Below, in pieces: positions 33,827-41,697 of a DNA stretch of 64,000 nt (its first letter is position 1; each line of letters opens with the position of its first letter). This DNA is from Demequina lignilytica. Lineage in GTDB: Bacteria; Actinomycetota; Actinomycetes; Actinomycetales; Demequinaceae. The stretch lies in contig NZ_JAUHPX010000001.1 of NCBI RefSeq assembly GCF_030418305.1, positions 1 through 64,000 of the forward strand. Reading direction: 5' to 3'. The notes under the pieces are model-generated. The model was not told the DNA's origin and ran no database searches. It saw nothing but the letters and a program-made list of their open reading frames with translations. The position numbers and the translations under genes are program-made.

Positions 33827-34309
33827 TCAGGAATCCCGCGCACCCTCCTCCACGTGCTGCTTGATCCGGCCGAGCCTCGCCTGGATCATCCGGTGTGCGG
33901 ACTTCTCCCCGAAGTGGTCGAAGAACGAGGGCCTGCTCATCTCTGCCGTGAACAGGAGCCGGGTGCCGCGCTCCTCTGGGGTGAACGTCCAGGTGAAGGT
34001 CGACGGGGTGGTCGCGACCGGCCGCTTGCGGATCCCCTTGAACCGGAGCGTGGGGCGCACCTCGAAGCGGATGAGCTCATCGGGCACCGCCTCGGTGTAC
34101 TCGAACTCCACGCGTTCGTCCACCCACGGCGGAGCGACGCCCTTGAGGTGAGCGACAGTCCCGACCCCGCCAGATCGCATGGTCACGTCGGTGACGGTGA
34201 CCGGGTCGCCGTCGTGGATCCGCCTGGGGTCCAGGCAGTACGTGTAGACGTCGTGAGGCTGGGCTTCGATATGCACCGACTCCTCGACGACCGGGCCTTT
34301 CTCGTCCAT
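33827..34309 (-). CDS. SRPBCC-family protein
   Basis: 160 residues. EESVHIEAQPHDVYTYCLDPRRI is the typical START/polyketide-cyclase entry (seen in parts), with the C-terminal helix HRMIQARLGRIKQHVEE. The fold binds hydrophobic ligands; no specific function is indicated. The ATG at 34309 has AAGGAG at the right distance, and the longer upstream frame is not supported. Confidence 0.72.
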   Translation of the reverse strand: MDEKGPVVEESVHIEAQPHDVYTYCLDPRRIHDGDPVTVTDVTMRSGGVGTVAHLKGVAPPWVDERVEFEYTEAVPDELIRFEVRPTLRFKGIRKRPVATTPSTFTWTFTPEERGTRLLFTAEMSRPSFFDHFGEKSAHRMIQARLGRIKQHVEEGARDS

Positions 34310-34742
34310 CGCTCCGTCTCCTTCCGGGTGTCGCCCGCACACGAGCGCCACGGGCGCGGACCCCGTTGGGAGGCCCTGCTCCGGGCGGCTCGACCGCCGG
34401 GAGGCCTGGGTCGCTCGCGCGCGGCACACTTCCGGCCTACGCCGCCACTCCGCCGCAATCAAGAGACCATGGTCCCAGCGCCGAGGTCTCCCCGGCACGC
34501 GCCTCTCCTGCACGGGGCCCGCGGGACGCCGCCGCGAACGTCATCGCACCAGGCTCCCGCCACAAGCCCTCATCTGCCACCGACGGTGCAGGGTCGTGCG
34601 TCAGGGGAGACTCGGGTCCAGGCCCTGCCTCTGCTCGAGAGCGGTCGTCCTGGTGAGGCGCGTGTGATCGCCGGCGGGCGCAGCCCCTCAGAATCCCGGG
34701 CGTGCGTGGTGCGGCGCGGCTCGCGCGGGCGTCGCCGGCGGC
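34310..34742. other. Intergenic region
   Basis: 433 bases with no supported gene. It holds the ribosome site of the SRPBCC gene and a hairpin at 34588-34628. Short frames here are GC-skew artefacts. Confidence 0.55.
34588..34628 (-). terminator. Hairpin downstream of the sirtuin gene
   Basis: GCAGGG (34588-34593) pairs with CCCTGC (34623-34628). The loop region contains CAGGGGAGACTC, also found in the hairpin at 32985-33025. It lies about 115 bases past the sirtuin stop on the minus strand. Confidence 0.35.
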
Positions 34743-35588
34743 TCACGCCAACGCGGATGCAAGAGCCTCGAGCGTCTCTGTGGTGCCGGCGTCGATCTTG
34801 ACGTCGGCGCGGCGGTCACCCTTGGTGGCGCCCCGGTTGATGATCACGATCGGCGCTCCTCGGCGATGGGCGCGTGAGACGAGCCGAAGCCCGGAGTTCA
34901 CGGCGAGCGACGATCCGGCGACCAGGAGGGCTTCGGCATCGTCGACGACCTGTTCGGCGGCGCGGGTCCGTGCGGCGGGAACGAGCTCGCCGAAGAAGAC
35001 CACGTCCGGCTTGAGGATCCCCGCGCACACGCTGCAGTCGGGGACCGTGACGTTCTCCCAGGACTCTGGCATCACGTCGCCGTCCGGCCCCAGCTCGACA
35101 CCGCCGGGGAGCGCGAGCGCCGGGTTGTCGCGCTCGAGCCGCACCGCGACCTCCTCGCGAGAGAAGCGGGTGCGACAGTCGAGGCAGGTCACGCCGCGCA
35201 TGTCCCCGTGAAGCTCGACCACCTGGCGCGAGCCCGCTCGCAGGTGGAGCCCGTCCACGTTCTGGGTGACGAGCCCGGCGACCACGCCGGCCGCCTCGAG
35301 CCCGGCGAGCGCGTGATGTCCCTGGTTCGGGCGCGTGGTCGAGAAGGTCCTCCAGCCCAGGTGCGAACCGACCCAGTAGCGCCGCCGTTTCGCGTCGTCG
35401 CCCATGAAGTCCTGGAGGGTCATGGGCGTGCGCCGAGGAGCGCCGTCGCCGCGATAGTCGGGGATGCCGGAGTCCGTCGACACCCCGGCTCCGGTGAGGA
35501 CCGCGATGCGGCGGCCCGCGAGGACCTCGAGCGCGCGGGAGATCAGCGGAGCGACAAGCTCACTGCTCTGCGCTCCCACAGTCGTCAC
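34743..35588 (-). CDS. Sir2-family NAD-dependent deacylase
   Basis: 281 residues. GAGVSTDSGIPDYRG is the class II (SIRT4-like) form of the NAD motif. TQNVDGLH, catalytic His in ELHGDM, and the two zinc pairs CLDC and CSVC are present, with FFGELVP and GSSLAV completing the Rossmann core. It removes acyl groups from lysines using NAD. The GTG start at 35588 follows GGGAGGGG. It appears monocistronic. Confidence 0.9.
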   Translation of the reverse strand: MTTVGAQSSELVAPLISRALEVLAGRRIAVLTGAGVSTDSGIPDYRGDGAPRRTPMTLQDFMGDDAKRRRYWVGSHLGWRTFSTTRPNQGHHALAGLEAAGVVAGLVTQNVDGLHLRAGSRQVVELHGDMRGVTCLDCRTRFSREEVAVRLERDNPALALPGGVELGPDGDVMPESWENVTVPDCSVCAGILKPDVVFFGELVPAARTRAAEQVVDDAEALLVAGSSLAVNSGLRLVSRAHRRGAPIVIINRGATKGDRRADVKIDAGTTETLEALASALA

Positions 35589-35820
35589 GCGGCCCCTCCC
35601 GGTGGTTCGTTGCGTCGTCCCGTGCTGACGATGGTCGCACGACCGCCGCGGCGCCGGGGCTTGGCTGGGACTCGGATCGGTCGGTGGCGGGGTCTGCCGC
35701 TCCGTTCTCGTGTTCGCTCAGAGCAGAAGCCCGCCAGGGGTGCATCCGAAGGGCGGTTTGGGGCGGAAGTAGGGGGTGAAGCGGTCGCACCGGGTGACCG
35801 CCGATGGAAGGAGAAGCCCA

Positions 35821-36054
35821 ATGAAGCGCATCATCGCCACCGGATTCATCACCGCCCTCGCGCTGGTCGGATTCGCGGGGACCGCCAACGCCGCGCCCGC
35901 GGACGCCGCGTGCTTCGGCCAGATCCACAAGGCCGTCAACGCCGGCGCTGTCGGCCTCGACAACGTGGGCCAGCTGGTCCAGGCGTCCGACGGCAAGGGC
36001 CAGGGGAAGAACGCGCTCGCGCGAGAGCTCGCCGCGGGCGGCTTCTGCGACTGA
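35821..36054 (+). CDS. Small secreted protein with two cysteines
   Basis: 77 residues. An N-terminal Sec signal (KRIIATGFITALALVGFAGTANA, cut after ANA) leaves a mature chain of about 50 residues with only two Cys, ACFGQ near its start and GGFCD at its end, likely a disulfide. The ATG at 35821 has GGAAGGAG upstream. Similar tiny exported proteins are common in actinobacteria but uncharacterised. A strong terminator follows. Confidence 0.75.
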   Translation: MKRIIATGFITALALVGFAGTANAAPADAACFGQIHKAVNAGAVGLDNVGQLVQASDGKGQGKNALARELAAGGFCD

Positions 36055-36081
36055 CCCACGGCAGTCGTTCGTCGAACGCTC

Positions 36082-36113
36082 CGGCGGCTCGGACCAGGAG
36101 GTCCGAGCCGCCG
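36082..36113 (+). terminator. Terminator after the small secreted protein
   Basis: A perfect 13-bp stem CGGCGGCTCGGAC/GTCCGAGCCGCCG (36082-36094 with 36101-36113) with loop CAGGAG, 27 bases after the stop. Confidence 0.8.
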
Positions 36114-36278
36114 CTTGCGATCGAGAGATCGAATGCGGATGCAGCCTCGAGCAGGTGGGCATACGGTGACGTGCCGCCAGCTAGCGGATACGCTCGAACG
36201 GTACGACTCGCCTGATCCCAGACTGACCGTCAGGATCCGGTGGCCACGCCACCGTCACCGCTCGATGAGGAGGACGCT

Positions 36279-36638
36279 GTGGAGACCGCAACCGAAGGCG
36301 TGTTCGACACCGCCGTGCCGCCGAGCGGACCAGGCTGCCTCGAGTGTGAGCAGACCGGCGGATGGTGGTGGCACCTGCGGCGCTGCGCACGGTGCGGACA
36401 CGTCGGCTGCTGCGACGGCTCGCTCAGCACCCACGCGCGCCGTCACGCGGCGTCCACGGGACACCCGGTGGTGCAGAGCTACGAGCCGGGCGAGGTCTGG
36501 TTCTGGGACTACGGTGCCGAGAGCTTCCGCGACGGGCCGACCCTGACCCCGCCGACGAGCCACCCGGAGGACCAGACCGCGCCCGGACCCGCCGAGCGCG
36601 TTCCCGCGGACTGGCGCGAGATCCTCGCCGCGCGGTAA
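36279..36638 (+). CDS. UBP-type zinc finger protein
   Basis: 119 residues from a GTG preceded by GAGGAGG. A GTG at 36240 would add 13 residues. CLECEQTGGWWWHLRRCARCGHVGCCD and THARRHAASTGHPVVQS (quoted in parts) form the ZnF-UBP fold with its Cys/His ligands. Bacterial copies are often single-domain proteins of unknown role, since bacteria lack ubiquitin. Confidence 0.82.
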   Translation: METATEGVFDTAVPPSGPGCLECEQTGGWWWHLRRCARCGHVGCCDGSLSTHARRHAASTGHPVVQSYEPGEVWFWDYGAESFRDGPTLTPPTSHPEDQTAPGPAERVPADWREILAAR

Positions 36639-36666
36639 GACGCTCACGGAACTGCCGCGGAGTCGG

Positions 36667-37551
36667 CTACCCCTTCACCGACCCGGACATGAGGCCGCCG
36701 ATGAAGTACTTGCCCAGCAGGATGTACACGATCAGCGTCGGGGCCGAGGCGAGGATCGCCCCTGCCATCGACGCGCCGTAGTTCGCGAGGATGGAGCCGT
36801 TGGCGAGGTTGTTCAGCGCCAAGGTGACGGGGCCGTTCTGCGCGGACGAGAAGAACACCGCGAACAGGAAGTCGTTCCACGCGGACGTGAACTGCCAGAT
36901 CAGCACCACGACGAAGCTCGGGATCGACAGCGGCAGCACGATCGACCAGTAGGTGCGCAGCATCCCGGCCCCGTCCACGCGACCGGCCTCGACCATCTCC
37001 GTCGGGATCGACTGGTAGTAGTTGCGGAAGATCAGCGTGGTGATCGGGATGCCGTAGATGACGTGCAGGATGATCAGGGTCGGCACGCCGCTCGGGAGAC
37101 CGATGCCCAGCACCAGCTGAAGCAGAGGGATCATCACGGCCTGGTACGGGATGAACATCCCGAAGAGGATGACGGTGAAGACCACGTCGGCGCCCTTGAA
37201 GCGCCAGCGCGACAGCACGAAGCCGTTCATCGACCCGAGGATCGCGGAGATGATCGACGCCGGGACCACCATCATCAGCGACCGTCCGATCGCCGGCGCA
37301 AGCGTGGTCCACGCCTCGCTCCAGTTGTCGAGCACCCACTCGGACGGCAGGGCCCATGCGCGTGCTGCGGTCGCGTCACCGGATCCCTTGAAGCTGGTGA
37401 CGAGGAGCACGTAGACGGGGATCAGGACGAGGACCAGGAAGAAGAACAGCACCAGGTACTTGACCGTGCGGCCCAGAGCGTAGCGGGGGTCGATCTCCCG
37501 GCGCCGCCTGGGCGCGGCGGTGGTGGCCTCTCGAGCGTCGGTCACGGCCAT
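36667..37551 (-). CDS. Carbohydrate ABC transporter permease, MalG type
   Basis: 294 residues with six membrane spans. The EAA loop reads EMVEAGRVDGAGMLRTYWSIVLPL (in parts: VEAGRVDGAG), the docking site for the ATPase. It is the last gene of the operon. The start lies 3 bases after the stop of the MalF-type gene. No ATPase gene adjoins, so a shared MsiK-type ATPase encoded elsewhere is inferred. Confidence 0.9.
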   Translation of the reverse strand: MAVTDAREATTAAPRRRREIDPRYALGRTVKYLVLFFFLVLVLIPVYVLLVTSFKGSGDATAARAWALPSEWVLDNWSEAWTTLAPAIGRSLMMVVPASIISAILGSMNGFVLSRWRFKGADVVFTVILFGMFIPYQAVMIPLLQLVLGIGLPSGVPTLIILHVIYGIPITTLIFRNYYQSIPTEMVEAGRVDGAGMLRTYWSIVLPLSIPSFVVVLIWQFTSAWNDFLFAVFFSSAQNGPVTLALNNLANGSILANYGASMAGAILASAPTLIVYILLGKYFIGGLMSGSVKG

Positions 37552-37554
37552 CGT

Positions 37555-38457
37555 CTATCGCCTGCCCTCTCGTGCGACGTGGACCAGGTACGGGACGATC
37601 AGCACGGCCACGATGACCAGCAGGATGGCGCCGACGGCCGCCGAGTTGGCGTAGTCGTACTGGCTCTTGAAGAGGAACATGTCGATCGCCGGAACCTTGG
37701 TCTGGTAGTTCGCGGGCTTCGAGATGGACATGATCAGGTCGAACACCTTGAGGGACATGTGCCCGATCACGATCACCGCGGACAGCAGGATCGGTGTCAG
37801 CTGCGGGAAGACCACCATCCGGTAGAGCTGGAACTCGGATGCGCCGTCGACCCTCGCCGCCTCGCGCAGCTCCTCCGGGATCCCGCGGAAGCCCGCCAGG
37901 AACAACGCCATGATGTAGCCGGACAGCTGCCAGATCGCGGGGATCGCGATCGCCGTGATGCCCACGTTGACGTTGTTCCACCAGCCGTTCTGCAGGAAGC
38001 TCAGGCCGACCATCTGGAACAGCCGGTTGAGCCCCGTCGCGTTGTCACCCGTGTTCGCGTTGAGCAGCCATCGCCAGACGACTCCGGACGCGATGAACGA
38101 CACGGCCATGGGGAACAGGTAGATCGAGCGGAACACACCCTCGTACCTGACCGGACGGTCGAGGAGCCAGGCCCACATGAACCCGAAGAGGAGCGCGCCC
38201 CCGAGGAAGACGACCGTGTACAGCCCGAGGTTCTTGAGAGAGTGCTGGAACGAGTCGCTCCCGAGCAGTTCCCAGTAGTTCGCCAGTCCCACGAACTGGA
38301 CGGGCGCGCGCCCGGTGGTCTGCGCCGCTGTGTGCATGTCCGTCATGGACGTGTAGGTGTTGACCGCGATGAGGCCGTACACGAATACGCCGACGAGGAC
38401 GAGCGACGGCGAGATGAGCAGCACCGGCGGGCCCCACCTGCGGATGTCGCGAAGCAT
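37555..38457 (-). CDS. Carbohydrate ABC transporter permease, MalF type
   Basis: 300 residues with about six membrane spans. The EAA loop ELREAARVDGASEFQLYRMVVFPQL (seen as REAARVDGAS) is intact. It pairs with the MalG-type permease. A 12-bp hairpin lies between this gene and the binding-protein gene upstream. Confidence 0.9.
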   Translation of the reverse strand: MLRDIRRWGPPVLLISPSLVLVGVFVYGLIAVNTYTSMTDMHTAAQTTGRAPVQFVGLANYWELLGSDSFQHSLKNLGLYTVVFLGGALLFGFMWAWLLDRPVRYEGVFRSIYLFPMAVSFIASGVVWRWLLNANTGDNATGLNRLFQMVGLSFLQNGWWNNVNVGITAIAIPAIWQLSGYIMALFLAGFRGIPEELREAARVDGASEFQLYRMVVFPQLTPILLSAVIVIGHMSLKVFDLIMSISKPANYQTKVPAIDMFLFKSQYDYANSAAVGAILLVIVAVLIVPYLVHVAREGRR

Positions 38458-38493
38458 GGCACCTCCTCGGTCGCGACGATGCGGCGCGGCGGG

Positions 38494-38525
38494 CGGCCCG
38501 CCCGACGCTCGGATCGGGCGGGCCG
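38494..38525 (-). terminator. Intercistronic hairpin between binding protein and permease
   Basis: CGGCCCGCCCGA (38494-38505) pairs perfectly with TCGGGCGGGCCG (38514-38525). Placed after the binding-protein stop, it probably attenuates or stabilises the message so that binding protein is made in excess of permease. Confidence 0.6.
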
Positions 38526-38535
38526 TGCCGTCGCG

Positions 38536-39840
38536 TCAGCCGGCTGCGGCGGCCAGCTCCGTCTGGAAGGTCGCCAGGTCGGAGCCGCCGGTGGTGAACT
38601 TGCTGGTCGCGTCCGAGATCGCGTTGAGCTGTGCGATCGGGGCCGCGGCGCCGTGCATCAGCGAGGGCACGATCGTGTCGGACGCGAAGTCCGCGATCGC
38701 GCTCTGCTGGTACGCGGTGAACAGGCTCTCGTCGGCGTCGGTGCGCGCGGGGATCGATCCCTTCGCGACGTTGAAGTCGGTCTGACCTTCGAGGGATCCC
38801 ACGACGTCCAGCCAGGCCTTCGCGCCCTCGGGGTGCGGGGCTCCCACCGGCATGGTGAAGGAGTCGGCGAGGAAGTCGAAGACGCCGGCCGTCCCGGGGA
38901 CCGGGAAGTAGACGTAGTCCGTGCCTTCGGTGAGGGACTGCGCGTCGAGCTCGCCCGCCGCCCAGTCGCCCATCACGTTGAATCCCGCGGTGCCGTCGAC
39001 CACCATCTGGAGCGCATCGGGCCAGTCGAGGCCGTCACGGTCCGTGTTGGTGTAGCCCATGAGCGTCTCGAAGTCCTCGAGCGCGCCGGTGACGTCGCTC
39101 CCGGTCCAATCAGTGGTGCCGTCCCACAGCCCGACGTAGGCGTCGGCGCCGAGGTCGGAGATGAGCACCGTCTCGAGCAGGTGGACCTGGGTCCAGGTGG
39201 TCGCGACGGAGAGCGCTGTCTGACCGCTCGCCTCCACCGCATCGAGCGCGGCGAACCAGTCGTCCATCGAGGCGTAGGTCGCGGCCGGATCGAGCCCCGC
39301 CGCGTCGAGCACGGTCGGGTTCGCCCAGACCACGTTGGCGCGGTGGATGTTCGCCGGCACCGAGTAGATGGCGCCGTCCACGGTGAGCAGATCCAGCAGG
39401 TCGGCGGGGAAGGCGTCGGTGAGCCCGAACTCCGTGTAGAGGTCGCTGATGTCCTCGACCTGTCCCGCCGCGATGTAGTCGTCCAGCTCGGCGCCCGCGT
39501 GGGCCTGGAACGTGTCGGGCGGGTCGTTCGCCTGGAGCCGCGATTGCAGCAGGTCCTTGGCAGCGGATCCCGCGCCGCCCGCCACCGCGCCGTTGATGAA
39601 CTCGACGTCCGGATACTTCTCCGCGAGGACGCTCACCAGCCCGTCGAGGCCGGCCTTCTCGCCGCCCGACGTCCACCAGGTGAACACTTCGACCTCGGTC
39701 GCGCCGTCCATGCTGTCGGACGTCGTCCCGGTGGGGCTCTCCGTGGAGGAGGAGCCGTCGTCGCCGCTGCACGCCGTCAAGGCGAGCCCGGCGGCCAACA
39801 CGCCGGCGATGACACCGGCGTACTTCCGTGATGTGTACAT
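38536..39840 (-). CDS. Carbohydrate ABC transporter substrate-binding lipoprotein
   Basis: 434 residues. The signal peptide ends in the lipobox ALTACSGDD. The mature protein is a family-1 extracellular binding protein (FTWWTSGGEKAGLDGL, YSVPANIHRANVVWAN, FPVPGTAGVFDFLADSF). It binds a sugar; the ligand is not predictable. The ATG at 39840 is chosen because it starts the signal peptide; the frame extends 16 codons further up. Confidence 0.9.
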   Translation of the reverse strand: MYTSRKYAGVIAGVLAAGLALTACSGDDGSSSTESPTGTTSDSMDGATEVEVFTWWTSGGEKAGLDGLVSVLAEKYPDVEFINGAVAGGAGSAAKDLLQSRLQANDPPDTFQAHAGAELDDYIAAGQVEDISDLYTEFGLTDAFPADLLDLLTVDGAIYSVPANIHRANVVWANPTVLDAAGLDPAATYASMDDWFAALDAVEASGQTALSVATTWTQVHLLETVLISDLGADAYVGLWDGTTDWTGSDVTGALEDFETLMGYTNTDRDGLDWPDALQMVVDGTAGFNVMGDWAAGELDAQSLTEGTDYVYFPVPGTAGVFDFLADSFTMPVGAPHPEGAKAWLDVVGSLEGQTDFNVAKGSIPARTDADESLFTAYQQSAIADFASDTIVPSLMHGAAAPIAQLNAISDATSKFTTGGSDLATFQTELAAAAG

Positions 39841-39921
39841 GATCTTCCCGCGCCTCCATCGCCGCATTGGGTAGGGAGTCGCGCTCATGACGCCGGGCCG
39901 ACACGTGCGGCTCCACCTTCC

Positions 39922-39950
39922 GGCATACGCCCGTTGCGCCCGTGCGTCAA
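39922..39950 (-). promoter_or_regulatory. Promoter of the sugar ABC operon
   Basis: On the minus strand TTGACG (39945-39950) and TATGCC (39922-39927) are separated by 17 bases, about 80 bases before the binding-protein ATG. Confidence 0.55.
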
Positions 39951-40026
39951 AACATGCGGAGCATCGATACCGACCTGCAACGTCCGGTGTGTGTCCAGGA
40001 CCGGCGTGTTGTCGAGTCGCGGGCCC

Positions 40027-41688
40027 CTAGACGGTGTCGAGGTAGCGATGGATTGCGGTCACCGCGACCGAGCCCTGCCCGACGGCGGACGCCACCCTGC
40101 GCACCACGTCGTGACGGACGTCGCCCGCCGCGAAGATGCCCGGCACGCTCGACTCCATGAGCAGCGGGTCCCGTCGCAGACGCCAGCCGCGCGGCCTGCG
40201 CCCGCCCGCCAGGAGGTCCTGCCCGGTGAGCACGAAGCCCGCATCGTCGACCTCGACCAGGTCGCGGACCAGGTCCGAGCGCGCCATCGCACCGACGAAG
40301 ATGAAGATCGCGTCGGCGCGCACGGTCGTCGAGGTCTCGCTCGCGCGGTCGACGAGCGTGACGGTCTCCAGCGAGTGCTCGCCCGTGACGGCCGCGATCT
40401 CCGTGCTGGGGCTGACGGTGATGTTCTCCGTGCGCTCGATCTGGTCGATCAGGTACTGCGACATGCTGTGGCGCAGCGAGTCCTTGCGCACGAGGATCGT
40501 GACGGAGCGGGCGTATCGTGACAGGAACAGCGCTCCTTGGCCAGCGGAGTTCGCGCCGCCGATGACCAGGACGTCCCGATCCTGGTAGTTGGCCGCCTCC
40601 GACGTCGCCGCGCCGTAGTACACGGAGGCGCCCAGCAGCCGCTCGAGCCCGGGGGCGTCGAGGGTGCGCAGCGCCACGCCCGTGGCCAGGAGGAGAGCGT
40701 GGCACCTGAGCTCGCTGCCGTCGTCCAGCGTGACGATCCGGTAGGGCCCGTCGACCCGCACGCCGGTCACCTCCTGGGCGACCAGCAGCTCCGCGCCGAG
40801 GCGCCGGGCCTGCGTGGCGGCCCGGCGAGCGAGGTCGGCGCCCCCGATGCCCTGAGGGAAGCCGAGGTAGTTCTCGATCCGCGCGCTGGTGCCCGCCTGC
40901 CCGCCAGGCACCTCGCGCTCGACGACCGCCGTCTTCAGGCCCTCCGACGCGCCGTACACCGCGGCGGCGAGCCCCGCGGGTCCCGCGCCGATCACGATCA
41001 GGTCGTAGAAGGGCTTGAGCGCGGGCGCTCGGAGCCCCACCTTGTCGGCCAGGACGTGCATGTCAGGGTCCTCGAGGAGCGTGCCGTCAGGGAAGAACAG
41101 CACCGGGAGGACGCTCCTGCCCTCCGTGGACGCCTCGACGAGCGTGCGGGCCTCGTCGTCCTTCTCGATGTCGAGCCACTGGTAGGGGATCTGGCCGCGG
41201 GCGAGGAACTCCTTGACCTGGTGAGACCGCGGCGACCAGAGCGTGCCCGCGACGCGGATGCCGTCGTAGGGCACGGGCACGTGGGCGGCCCATGCGTCGA
41301 GGAGGTCGTCGAGGACGGGGTAGAGCTGCTCCTCCGGCGGGTCCCACGGCTTCATGAGGTAGTAGTCGAGGGCGACCTCGTTGATGCTCGCGATCGCGGC
41401 GTTGGTGTCCGCGTACGCGGTGAGCAGGACCCTCTTCGCCTCGGGGTAGAGGACGATCGCCTCGGCGAGGAGCTCGATGCCGCTCATGCCCGGCATGCGC
41501 TGGTCGACGACGAACAGCGCGACGGCCGTACCACGGCGCTTGAACTCCTGGACGGCCTCGAGCGCCTCCTGGCCGGAGAGCGCCTTGACGATGCGGTAGT
41601 CGCCCCGGTACCGCTCCTGCAGGTCACGGGCGACGGCGTTGAGGACGTGCGGCTCGTCGTCGACGGCGAGGATGATCGGCTTGGCCAT
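40027..41688 (-). CDS. Response regulator fused to thioredoxin-reductase-like flavoprotein
   Basis: 553 residues in three parts. Residues 1-125 are a receiver domain with acidic DDE, phospho-acceptor Asp62 (VVDQRMPGMSG) and Lys113. Residues 140-215 are glutaredoxin-like, but the CPxC site reads S152-P-R-S155. Residues 230-553 are a thioredoxin-reductase-type FAD/NAD fold (GAGPAGLAAAVYGA, GGANSAGQGALFLS, GIFAAGDVRHD), where the redox CATC is replaced by GAAT. No DNA-binding domain is present, so phosphorylation presumably controls the flavoenzyme directly. The histidine kinase gene lies immediately upstream (9 bases). Confidence 0.85.
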   Translation of the reverse strand: MAKPIILAVDDEPHVLNAVARDLQERYRGDYRIVKALSGQEALEAVQEFKRRGTAVALFVVDQRMPGMSGIELLAEAIVLYPEAKRVLLTAYADTNAAIASINEVALDYYLMKPWDPPEEQLYPVLDDLLDAWAAHVPVPYDGIRVAGTLWSPRSHQVKEFLARGQIPYQWLDIEKDDEARTLVEASTEGRSVLPVLFFPDGTLLEDPDMHVLADKVGLRAPALKPFYDLIVIGAGPAGLAAAVYGASEGLKTAVVEREVPGGQAGTSARIENYLGFPQGIGGADLARRAATQARRLGAELLVAQEVTGVRVDGPYRIVTLDDGSELRCHALLLATGVALRTLDAPGLERLLGASVYYGAATSEAANYQDRDVLVIGGANSAGQGALFLSRYARSVTILVRKDSLRHSMSQYLIDQIERTENITVSPSTEIAAVTGEHSLETVTLVDRASETSTTVRADAIFIFVGAMARSDLVRDLVEVDDAGFVLTGQDLLAGGRRPRGWRLRRDPLLMESSVPGIFAAGDVRHDVVRRVASAVGQGSVAVTAIHRYLDTV

Positions 41689-41697
41689 GGCGGACCT

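Noticed and set aside
37063..39831. 922-codon open frame on the plus strand
   Set aside because: Antisense to the sugar ABC genes; shadow frame of low complexity.
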